Source of the DNA: CAYRKT01 sp964425005
GTDB taxonomy: Bacteria > Synergistota > Synergistia > CAYRKT01
Direction: 5' to 3'
Assembly (NCBI GenBank): GCA_964425005.1
Contig: CAYRKT010000003.1
Span: 1-57,517 of the forward strand
Length of the DNA: 57,517 bases
The notes beneath the pieces are model-generated. The model ran no database searches. It saw only the letters and a list, made by a program, of their open reading frames with translations, and was not told the DNA's origin. Positions within the stretch are counted from its first letter, which is position 1. Each line of letters starts with the position of its first letter. This document shows, one piece after another, positions 27,866-35,586 of this stretch. The position numbers and the translations under genes were made by a program.

Positions 27866-29635
27866 ATGGGAAACAAGCAGATATTTAGTGTCTTTAGCAA
27901 AATTGAGTCTTCGATTAATGCTTACGTTGATTTGCTTAGAGGGTTCAGAGAGGGGGCAGAGGTTTCGGAGCTTGTTTCGCTTCGTAACGAGGTGGAGGGG
28001 CATGAGGGGAGTGTCTTAGCCCTTCTAGAGCGTTTTAGGGAGTTGCTCTTTAGGTCTCCTCGAATAGGCGTGATTTCAGATTCCTTCGATTTCTTGAAGG
28101 AGGTTGAAAGTAGGGGGTTAAGCAAGCCTGGTTTGCCTTTCTGGGTGGAGTCTGATAGTTCGCTATCTGGGGATGCGGTGGAGTTTTTAGCTATTGATGA
28201 AGACAACAGGGTCGAGCTTCTATCTATAGATGGTTTTAAGAAGGGTCTGGGCATTTCTGAGCGCGATGTTGCAAAGAGGAGTCAGGCTCCTAGCTCTGTC
28301 GGGAAAAAGTTCGTCGTTCGAACGCGTTTAAGTGAGCTGAGAGAGATAGATTGCGATAAGATAAACCTCCTTTTGTTTCCATCGCATCTCAGGGACACGA
28401 ACTTGAAGAGGGAGCTCAAGGAATCCTGCGATTTCTTCGTTTTGATCCTCAAGGAAGAGCCCCAGGTGGATTTCTCATTTCTTGCCATAGACTCCAGGGA
28501 TTTCTGTGTTTTTTCGTGTGAGGGTGATATTGCTGAATTCAGGTTGGATTGGGTTCCTGAAGACAGGCTTTTTGTGGTCAGTGCTGAAGAGGACCTGAGT
28601 GAGAGATTCCAACTCATAGTCAGGGATTTTTGTAGCACATTTCGGGATAGAAATGCCAGGCTTGGAGCCGAGATTTTTGTATCGTTGGGTAAGGAGCTTC
28701 AAGCTTTCAAACTCTTTATTCAAGATTATGCAGATAGGTTTGAAGAGGAGAAGAAAATATTAGAGGACAGGCTTGAGGGTGCTGTGGAGTTCATATTAGA
28801 TTGGGGGCGCAGGCGTGCTTTAGATGTTTCGTGCAAGATCAGCGGAGGAATCGGGATAGATCCTTCGGATTCGCCGGACTCAGCTGTTAAGAAGGCTAAT
28901 AGGTCCGCTCGAGAGCTCGTAGAAGAGTTTTCAGATGACTTGAATAGGGATTTTTCCCAGGTTTTCGATAAAGCCATTAGATCTCTGTACGAAGGTAACC
29001 TGAGGGAAACCGGCGGTTTGGTAGCTCCGTTTATGAAGTCTGCCTTTGCCCTCAAGGATAGGTTTGAGAGGTTCTCTCTTGAACATGAGCACGTTAGCAT
29101 AGGGGCGGAGAAGCTTATCACTGGCTTTGAGGGATTTCTTAGCTTTTTATTGTCTTCGTTGCCCTCAATTACAAATATAGTACTTTATGCAATTATGTTT
29201 AGCTCTGTTTGGCTTCTGTTTTGGGTCTACGGTCTTGAAATCTCTGTCCCTTTGCTTGGGCCTTTCTTGGGGTGGATCAAGGGAATTTTGATAAGAGCTC
29301 TATTTGTGATCCTATTTTTGTCTATCGTTATTTTTGCCCTTTCCAACTGGGCTCTCTGGATGAAGCAAACTAGTATAGTTAAAAATGAGCTTATGTCAGC
29401 CTTTATAAATAAATGGAGGCAATCTAATTCACCGTACTTTTTTATGGAACAGATCGAGGGTGTGTTGTCAAATAATGTTGGCATTTTAAGGTCTTATCAT
29501 GATATTTTGATAAATAAGCTTAGCAAGGTCCTGGCCAGGGTTAGGGATTTTAAAGGGGCTCTGTTCGGCATTTCTGAGGATCTCGTTGGTTTGATGAAGG
29601 AGGTTGAGTGGGAGTGTATTCGGGAAGAGGATTGA
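27866..29635 (+). CDS. Two-TM protein resembling a dynamin-like partner without G motifs (GTPase operon gene 1)
   Basis: 589 residues from ATG, with TAGGAGTT upstream. I recognise no named family. Residues 1-60 are helical. Residues about 62-235 alternate strands and helices like a small GTPase fold (SPRIGVISDSFDFLKEV; INLLLFPSHLRD; CDFFVLILKEEPQ), but the P-loop, DxxG and NKxD motifs are absent, so this may be a pseudo-GTPase domain. A long helical region follows (QDYADRFEEEKKILEDRLEG). Two strong TM segments lie at about 430-455 and 472-497, then a helical tail. That layout (G-like domain, helical stalk, paired TMs, helices) recalls bacterial dynamin-like/mitofusin-like proteins. Codon use is far more A+T-rich than in flanking genes. 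It overlaps the next gene by 28 bases. Confidence 0.7.
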   Translation: MGNKQIFSVFSKIESSINAYVDLLRGFREGAEVSELVSLRNEVEGHEGSVLALLERFRELLFRSPRIGVISDSFDFLKEVESRGLSKPGLPFWVESDSSLSGDAVEFLAIDEDNRVELLSIDGFKKGLGISERDVAKRSQAPSSVGKKFVVRTRLSELREIDCDKINLLLFPSHLRDTNLKRELKESCDFFVLILKEEPQVDFSFLAIDSRDFCVFSCEGDIAEFRLDWVPEDRLFVVSAEEDLSERFQLIVRDFCSTFRDRNARLGAEIFVSLGKELQAFKLFIQDYADRFEEEKKILEDRLEGAVEFILDWGRRRALDVSCKISGGIGIDPSDSPDSAVKKANRSARELVEEFSDDLNRDFSQVFDKAIRSLYEGNLRETGGLVAPFMKSAFALKDRFERFSLEHEHVSIGAEKLITGFEGFLSFLLSSLPSITNIVLYAIMFSSVWLLFWVYGLEISVPLLGPFLGWIKGILIRALFVILFLSIVIFALSNWALWMKQTSIVKNELMSAFINKWRQSNSPYFFMEQIEGVLSNNVGILRSYHDILINKLSKVLARVRDFKGALFGISEDLVGLMKEVEWECIREED

Positions 29636-31437
29636 GGATTAGCGGGGAGAAGGTATTTCAAAACTCTGAGGAGATATTGAGAAGTCTTAGGGGTCTGAAA
29701 GAGGAGGTTGATAGTGGTACTAGAGGGTTGAGAGAAAAGGTTCAGGGGGTGGACAACAGGTCAGTTTACGGTAGGATGCTGGAAGTCCTGGAATCCATAA
29801 ACAGGGAGATATCTGGCTGGATTAGAAGAATAGAGGAGGTTAGTGCTTCAGAAATATTTATAGGAGTTATAGGTAGATACTCTCACGGTAAATCTTCTCT
29901 GCTGAACTGCATCCTGGGGGAAGCCGGATCAAAGAAAGAGTGCGACATCTTGCCCACGGGGGAGGGTATTGTCACTGCCATTCCAACTATAATAAAATTT
30001 GAAGAAAGTTTAAGTGAACCTTGGTTTCAGAAGGGAATTGACGGAGAAAAGCTTACTCTTGAGGAGTACAGGAGTTGGGTTAGGAACCCAAGCGACGCAT
30101 CCGTGGTTGAGGCCCTTCATATAGTTATGCCTGCGTCGAACGCGTTTAAGAAAGAGCTCGCCAGGCAGAGGATCGTTCTTGTGGACACGCCCGGATTAGG
30201 GGGGCCTTACTGGCGAGACGTTGAGGCCCTAAAGAGGTGGATGAAAAGGTTCAGCATGGTTATCTTGACGTTGAAGGCTACGGACATAACTAAGAGCGCC
30301 GCTAAGGATGTAATGCTGTTTCTTAGGGATTTTTCAAAGCCTATACTTCCAGTTATTACATTTTGGGATCTATGGCCCCAATCTCCGCTTTATCAGAATT
30401 GTAAGGATGCTGATGAGGCTTTTGAGAGGAGCTTAGAGCTTGTAGTTGAGAACTTCCCCATGTTCGATGAGGATGACCTCAGACATAGGCTTTGTGCTGT
30501 ATCCTCGATAATTTATATTAAGGGAGAGAAGGACAGAGACGTAGACTGGATAGACGAGAAAGGTAACTTTTCTAACTTCCAAAGGGCTATTCTGGATTAC
30601 GTCAGAGACAAGAAGGATCAGCTTACCGGGCGGAAGGAACTCTCCCCTCTCATGAAGGCTAAGATCGAATCGATAGTTCAGTCTATTCAGCTCATTTTTG
30701 ATAATTATTATGCGGCGAGAAAGGACCTTTTCAGTGCCTCTAGAACGGTAGAGAAGTCGGGAGATTACTTCGATAAGGTAGAAAACGTTCTCGAAGATTT
30801 CTTTGAAAAAGCCGAGGAATTGTTGCGTGAAGCGTCCAACAACATATATCAACGTATATCGGAGAGAGCCGAAGAGCTTAAAATGTCGCTGGACTTTGAG
30901 GCTTTTAACTCGGAGGTGGAGAGGGTCTTCGAGCGGGAGCTGGAGAGGTTAAAGCAAAAACTTTCTTCGCGATTTGAAAGTGCTGTTTTGCTGAAGATTG
31001 AAAGAATCCTTGAGGGTGAGCTTAAGATTGATGAAAGGAAGGTCAGCGATTACTTGAGGAGCCTGAGGAAGATGTCTGCCATATTCGACTTTAGCGAGAT
31101 CGTTCCTGAGCCTCTGGAGCTTGGTTTTGTACATAAAAGCATGGGTCTTTTGGATGAAGTTTTTAGCCTTATAAAAGGGGAAAAGCATCGCCAGAGAGAA
31201 AGGATCGAGAAAAAGATAAAATCCTGGAAAAACAAGCATAGCGCAGCCGCTATAAGGGAACGCCTGTTTTTCAGATGGGAAACTATAAAGGGAGAAATTA
31301 AGGAAAGCGTAAATAGGCAAATAGGGGATCAAATGGATAAACTCGAGCGATCGAGGGAGGAAGTATCTGAAGAATACCATAGGATAATCAGCAACATCGA
31401 TGACAGGCTGGAGGAGCTGAGGTCTTTGCTAACATAA
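29608..31437 (+). CDS. Dynamin-like GTPase (GTPase operon gene 2)
   Basis: 609 residues. GTG 29608 follows AAGGAGG (29597-29603). The G domain runs from about residue 80 to 330: G1 IGVIGRYSHGKSSLLNCILG (P-loop GRYSHGKSS at about 89-97), a G2-like Thr-rich segment TGEGIVTAIPTIIKFEE, and G3 IVLVDTPGLGGPYWRD at about 190-205. At the G4 position the sequence reads PVITFWDLWPQ, with Phe where Lys of T/NKxD is expected. The C-terminal half is long amphipathic helix/coiled coil (FEKAEELLREASNNIYQRIS; LERELERLKQKLSSRFE), as in dynamin-superfamily stalks. There is no TM segment. It probably polymerises with, or is recruited to membrane by, the upstream two-TM partner. A role in membrane remodelling is inference from the family. 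Confidence 0.8.
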   Translation: MGVYSGRGLRISGEKVFQNSEEILRSLRGLKEEVDSGTRGLREKVQGVDNRSVYGRMLEVLESINREISGWIRRIEEVSASEIFIGVIGRYSHGKSSLLNCILGEAGSKKECDILPTGEGIVTAIPTIIKFEESLSEPWFQKGIDGEKLTLEEYRSWVRNPSDASVVEALHIVMPASNAFKKELARQRIVLVDTPGLGGPYWRDVEALKRWMKRFSMVILTLKATDITKSAAKDVMLFLRDFSKPILPVITFWDLWPQSPLYQNCKDADEAFERSLELVVENFPMFDEDDLRHRLCAVSSIIYIKGEKDRDVDWIDEKGNFSNFQRAILDYVRDKKDQLTGRKELSPLMKAKIESIVQSIQLIFDNYYAARKDLFSASRTVEKSGDYFDKVENVLEDFFEKAEELLREASNNIYQRISERAEELKMSLDFEAFNSEVERVFERELERLKQKLSSRFESAVLLKIERILEGELKIDERKVSDYLRSLRKMSAIFDFSEIVPEPLELGFVHKSMGLLDEVFSLIKGEKHRQRERIEKKIKSWKNKHSAAAIRERLFFRWETIKGEIKESVNRQIGDQMDKLERSREEVSEEYHRIISNIDDRLEELRSLLT

Positions 31438-31450
31438 GGAGGGATCAAAT

Positions 31451-33406
31451 TTGGATGCTTTTTCTAAAATTTACAAATTGTTATCTTCCGGGGTTCTAAG
31501 GCCTAATGTCATATCGAATATACCCTCGGAAGCGAGAAAGGTGCTGGAGGACGTAAAAGATCTGCTCGAGTTCGGCCTGGGTCCTCTGGATCACATTAAG
31601 AGGAAAGTGGACCTTGTCTTGGTTGGTTCGCCTGGAAGCGATGAGGATGGTTATTTAGATGCACTTTTAGAGCTTATGCCGTCAGATATATCTTCGAGCT
31701 TCCTGAGCTGGGCCAAGTATTCCAACAAGGTTATCATAGAGGCCTCAGCCAACGTTAGGAGCCCGGAAATATCGTTTTCCCTGAGGGAGAAGATCAGGTA
31801 CTCCGAGGATGCCATAGGCATCCTCGAGGAGCTTTTTGACGGGTTTTTCTACGAGGGTCCTGATGAGAACAACGAGGTGCTTTTAGATAGGGAAAATAGA
31901 TCTTTGAAGTTTGAATTCGAGGAGGAGATTCCACAGAACTTGGCTTTTCTCTTGAGAGAGGAGGTTGTGGATACGGTTCAGGTCAGGCTCAACCTGAGAG
32001 GGGTTAAGTATAGATCTGTAGCAGGTGAATTAATAGGCAAAATAGCGTGGTTGCCGGTCTACGGTGCCTCTCCAACGGATGAGGAGGCTGAGGATTTAGT
32101 GTCTTATGTTAGACTTCGTTTTGACCTGAATAACAGCTTTCTCATAGTCTTGGATATGGGCATTAATGCGATAAAGATCGTTGAAAGGGTGGTTAAATCT
32201 TTATTTGAATCGCTATATGGTATGGATGATATGCTCGTCACACTCATGGTGCCTAGAATTATGTTCGATAGTAGGTTTGAGTTTAAGGCTCACAGCAAGG
32301 ACCAGTATCCCTACGTTTATAAGCTTTGCACGAGGACTCGCCCTGAGGACGAGTCGATTTTACTTGCGGATGAAAGGTTAGTGTTTTTTTTAAGTTCAGC
32401 CCAGGAAGGAGATCTGTCTGAGGCTGTCTTAGAGAGGCTTTACTCGACCGATAGGATAAGAAAGGCGATAGATATATGTTTGAGCAAATTGAGCGACCTG
32501 GAAAGGAGGCTGAAGGGGGCAGCTTCAGGTAAGGGCGCTAAGGATAAAAGGAGGGAATTAGAGAAGGAGAAGAAGAGGGAAATAGAGGTTCCTATCCCTG
32601 AGGTTATAATGGCTTTCGCCAGGGGGCTTGAGCAAATAGTTTTTTACCTTACAGAGATTGACGTTAAGTTCCCAGACACTTTCAGAGAGGCTGGTCAGAA
32701 CGTGAATAAGGTCTTATCAGATCTCGAGAATTGGTACGACTTAGACATACTTAATCCGGACTTGAAGAGAAAGCTCCGTAGCGAGGTAGGAGTTTGGCCT
32801 GCGGGGGGAAAGCCTGAGAGTCACATTTACAACATCGGCAGGGATTTTAAGATCTTTTTGGTTTCCTTACTAAAGGCCTTAGAGAAGTACATTGAGATAT
32901 GCGACTCAAATAGGACCATAAAGTTAAGTTTATCTTCTTCTAAAGATTCTGAAGAGCTGGATAGTTTTGATGAAGGACTTTTGCTTTGGTTTATATCCAT
33001 GTTTAAGGAAGGTCTCTCGTCGATAAAGTCTGAACTGACAGAGAGCAGGGGACAGCTAGACATAATCATGGGTGAAATTTTGGATATAGAGGAGGTGCGC
33101 GAATCCCAAGAAATCAGGGGGCTCAGGGAATTCCTTCAGACTGGCTTTCTGAAGAAGCTCGACACGACATCTTTGGGCCCCTCGGAGGATGCCCTCCTGA
33201 GGGCTACGGTGTTTTCGGGCCCGATCACCCTCGATAGAATAATATGCGTTGTTTATAATAGAGAAAAGTTTTCCTCCTTAATTAAGGAGGAGTATAGGGA
33301 GGATTTTAGGAATTTGGCCGATAGGGCTTTCAGGCTGATCAGAGGTAGGTACTCCTCTCCAACATTGCGTCAAGTTGCTAAGAGGGTGTTGGGTGGTTAT
33401 GAGTAA
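31451..33406 (+). CDS. Large protein of unknown family with a degenerate P-loop position (GTPase operon gene 3)
   Basis: 651 residues from TTG 31451, which follows AAGGAGGG at spacing 7. No family recognised. Near residue 55-75 the strand-loop-helix VDLVLVGSPGSDEDGYLDAL occupies the place of a Walker A but lacks GK[S/T]. A hydrophobic strand NSFLIVLDMGINAIKIVERV occurs near 225. Residues about 350-380 are highly charged (KGAKDKRRELEKEKKREIEV), and the rest is mostly helical (LRKALEKYIEICDSN-like segments). There is no signal peptide or TM segment, so it should be cytoplasmic. It is tightly packed: 13 bases after gene 2 and overlapping gene 4 by 8 bases, hence part of the same system. It could be a pseudo-GTPase or an adaptor between the GTPases. 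Confidence 0.65.
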   Translation: MDAFSKIYKLLSSGVLRPNVISNIPSEARKVLEDVKDLLEFGLGPLDHIKRKVDLVLVGSPGSDEDGYLDALLELMPSDISSSFLSWAKYSNKVIIEASANVRSPEISFSLREKIRYSEDAIGILEELFDGFFYEGPDENNEVLLDRENRSLKFEFEEEIPQNLAFLLREEVVDTVQVRLNLRGVKYRSVAGELIGKIAWLPVYGASPTDEEAEDLVSYVRLRFDLNNSFLIVLDMGINAIKIVERVVKSLFESLYGMDDMLVTLMVPRIMFDSRFEFKAHSKDQYPYVYKLCTRTRPEDESILLADERLVFFLSSAQEGDLSEAVLERLYSTDRIRKAIDICLSKLSDLERRLKGAASGKGAKDKRRELEKEKKREIEVPIPEVIMAFARGLEQIVFYLTEIDVKFPDTFREAGQNVNKVLSDLENWYDLDILNPDLKRKLRSEVGVWPAGGKPESHIYNIGRDFKIFLVSLLKALEKYIEICDSNRTIKLSLSSSKDSEELDSFDEGLLLWFISMFKEGLSSIKSELTESRGQLDIIMGEILDIEEVRESQEIRGLREFLQTGFLKKLDTTSLGPSEDALLRATVFSGPITLDRIICVVYNREKFSSLIKEEYREDFRNLADRAFRLIRGRYSSPTLRQVAKRVLGGYE

Positions 33407-35552
33407 ATTGATTAGATTTGTTTACGGTAATGATGTTAGTTCAGATGTTGGTTATACGATACTGGAGGACTCCCACGAGCTCACCCCTGGTGAGAAGAAG
33501 GAGATAATAGATATATGCTCTAAGTTTGGCAACTTTGCGTCTCTGAGCGTTCCGTCGGTGGGCGAAGCTATATCTTACATGTATCTTCCTATGAGCGGCG
33601 GAAGATATCTCTTAGTGAAAGTTATTTACCTTGGCGAAGACAATAAAGGTAGAAAGGGAGCAGTGAAGTTCGAGTGTTTAGTGGTATCGGAAGATTACTT
33701 GATTTCCAACGACTATGACATATTCTTAACGATGTACAACCTGGGCCTTCTGAGCGATGATCCGGGGATTTTTGATTTTAAGTATATATCCTCGAAGGTA
33801 GTCATGAGAGGGTTGAGTTTTGATAAAGATCCGCTGTTTTTCCCTTATGCAGTATCGCTAAGTGAGCTATTGAACGGCAAAAAGATTATCTTCAGGAGGG
33901 ATAACTACAGGGAGTTATCTCTTAGTTTAGAGATATTGTGGAAATTAATGCCCATAGAGCTTAGAAAGAGAATCAAACTATGTACCTATTCCTTCAGCAA
34001 GTCTTCTTTCTGGGACATACTGGGGTTGGACTATACTCAAAGCACCTTAGAGGCTTTGGATGATTTAATAGCTAATCGATCTTACGTTAACTTTCATCCC
34101 TACGTTAAGAGCGTATATGAGGTTCTCTCAGCGATTAAGCAAGGCGATATTAATAGAGAAGCTGATCTAGAAAAACTTATAAAATACGGCTATGTGAAGG
34201 TTAGAGAAGAGGTAGCTAAACCACCTCATGCAGTTCCTGGAGGACGAGAGTCTCAGCCCCTCATTTATGTTGTCCTTTTTATGATAATGGTGATCTTTTT
34301 GGGAGCTTACCTCTTGTTTCTCAGGCATGAACCCGCTCCATACTCGGATGCTCCAGGAGCCCCCGATAGGGCTGTAACGAAGCCTGTCGGGCCGACGACG
34401 AAGCCGTCTGAAACGGCCTCAGAGCCTGCCGAGTTGGCCTCAGGTTCCTACTCTATCGGGGCATCCTCTGGAGATCTCGAGGTGGATAACCTAAAGAAGG
34501 CAGTCTCCAGGCTCAGGATGAAACTCGAGGATATCAGGGGTATGTTAAGTAAGGGCTACGTCCCCCCGGGGGACTTAAGGATAGATGAGCTTGTTAGTTA
34601 CGTGCAAGAGTTCGAGAAATTCGCTATAAGGGCTGGTATAAAGCAGGTTAAGAGCTCTTGGGAGAGCGGGGTTGAAAGTTACCTTGACGTTATAAAGATC
34701 CTGGAGAAGATGGGAGAGGACTTAACCGACCTCAAATTGCGATGGGTGGAGGATAAGCTCAAAGTTGATGAAGAGATTCGAAAAATAAAAGCTCTCGTTC
34801 AGGATCTGAGAGTTACAGCTGGTCGTATGGTGGTTTTGGATGGTTTTATTGCTTTGCGTAAGGTTCTTAGGGAGCGTAGTTTTTCTGCTGGTGAGAGTGA
34901 TTTGAGGGATTATGCTGATTTGATTCTTAGGGCTCTGGATGGGGTTGATGGTGAGTTTGGTGATTTGAGGAGTAAGCTTAGTCTTTATCGTGATCGTGGG
35001 GGTGGGGGGGTGTCTTTCCCTTATGGTGATGTGTTAGCTGCTTTTGATAGGCTGATGGTTAGGTTTCCTGAGGGTGAGGCTCTGTTTAATGAGTTGAGGG
35101 GCTCTTTTGGTCGTATGGTGGTTTTGGATGGTTTTATTGCTTTGCGTAAGGTTCTTAGGGAGCGTAGTTTTTCTGCTGGTGAGAGTGATTTGAGGGATTA
35201 TGCTGATTTGATTCTTAGGGCTCTGGATGGGGTTGATGGTGAGTTTGGTGATTTGAGGAGTAAGCTTAGTCTTTATCGTGATCGTGGGGGTGGGGGGGTG
35301 TCTTTCCCTTATGGTGATGTGTTAGCTGCTTTTGATAGGCTGATGGTTAGGTTTCCTGAGGGTGAGGCTCTGTTCAGTGAGTTGAAGAAGGACTTGAGTG
35401 AGTTAGAGAGGAGAGGGAATAGGTGGATATTATATATTATTTTGGTCTTGGTGGTTTTGGGTTCATCTGGACTTGGTTGTTTTTCCTTATGGTTAAGGCG
35501 GAGAAGGGTTAAGGCGGAGAAGAGCCCATTCCTGGATAAATTTAGGGATTAG
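33399..35552 (+). CDS. Two-TM protein with tandem 96-residue repeats and possible GAP1-N-like N-terminus (GTPase operon gene 4)
   Basis: 717 residues; ATG 33399 overlaps the previous stop. The N-terminal 270 residues are a globular alpha/beta region (VGYTILEDSHELTPGEKKEI; GGRYLLVKVIYLGEDNKGRK; VKFECLVVSEDYLISNDYDI). It faintly resembles GTPase-associated protein 1 N-terminal domains of bacterial conflict systems; this is from memory of the pattern, not a search. TM1 is at about 287-308. A Pro/Ala/Thr-rich linker follows, then a helical region to residue 474. Two repeats at 475-570 and 571-666 begin GRMVVLDGFIALRKVLRERS and contain the loop RDRGGGGVSFPYG. TM2 is at about 675-698 with a basic tail (WLRRRRVKAEK). 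The segment between the TMs, including the repeats, would be on one side of the membrane. Repeat DNA is identical over 266 bases. Confidence 0.68.
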   Translation: MSKLIRFVYGNDVSSDVGYTILEDSHELTPGEKKEIIDICSKFGNFASLSVPSVGEAISYMYLPMSGGRYLLVKVIYLGEDNKGRKGAVKFECLVVSEDYLISNDYDIFLTMYNLGLLSDDPGIFDFKYISSKVVMRGLSFDKDPLFFPYAVSLSELLNGKKIIFRRDNYRELSLSLEILWKLMPIELRKRIKLCTYSFSKSSFWDILGLDYTQSTLEALDDLIANRSYVNFHPYVKSVYEVLSAIKQGDINREADLEKLIKYGYVKVREEVAKPPHAVPGGRESQPLIYVVLFMIMVIFLGAYLLFLRHEPAPYSDAPGAPDRAVTKPVGPTTKPSETASEPAELASGSYSIGASSGDLEVDNLKKAVSRLRMKLEDIRGMLSKGYVPPGDLRIDELVSYVQEFEKFAIRAGIKQVKSSWESGVESYLDVIKILEKMGEDLTDLKLRWVEDKLKVDEEIRKIKALVQDLRVTAGRMVVLDGFIALRKVLRERSFSAGESDLRDYADLILRALDGVDGEFGDLRSKLSLYRDRGGGGVSFPYGDVLAAFDRLMVRFPEGEALFNELRGSFGRMVVLDGFIALRKVLRERSFSAGESDLRDYADLILRALDGVDGEFGDLRSKLSLYRDRGGGGVSFPYGDVLAAFDRLMVRFPEGEALFSELKKDLSELERRGNRWILYIILVLVVLGSSGLGCFSLWLRRRRVKAEKSPFLDKFRD
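34821..35086 (+). repeat. Tandem repeat copy 1 (288-bp period, 266 bp identical)
   Basis: By eye this copy is identical base for base to 35109-35374. The repeat unit is 288 bases (96 codons), so the reading frame is kept. Almost every codon ends in T or G, unlike the flanking codons of the same gene. The 22 bases joining the copies differ from those after copy 2. Confidence 0.93.
35109..35374 (+). repeat. Tandem repeat copy 2
   Basis: Second copy of the 266-base identical segment, 288 bases after copy 1. It diverges right after GAGGCTCTGTT, where copy 1 continues TAATGAG and copy 2 CAGTGAG. Absence of any substitution, including at silent sites, points to very recent duplication or ongoing gene conversion. 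Confidence 0.93.
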
Positions 35553-35556
35553 GGGC

Positions 35557-35580
35557 AAAGCTTTGATGTTAAAGCTTTGA
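35557..35580 (+). repeat. Short direct repeat in the gene 4-gene 5 spacer
   Basis: AAAGCTTTGA occurs at 35557-35566 and again at 35571-35580, within the 34-base spacer. Its core AAAGCTTT is itself palindromic. The second copy runs into GAGGTGAT, the ribosome binding site of gene 5. It may modulate translation of gene 5 or be chance. Confidence 0.6.
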
Positions 35581-35586
35581 GGTGAT

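Noticed and set aside
34821..35374. The tandem repeat as a diversity-generating retroelement target or CRISPR-like array
   Set aside because: There is no reverse transcriptase gene and no adenine-directed variation, and the copies are identical. CRISPR repeats are short with unique spacers, whereas this is a 288-base in-frame coding duplication.
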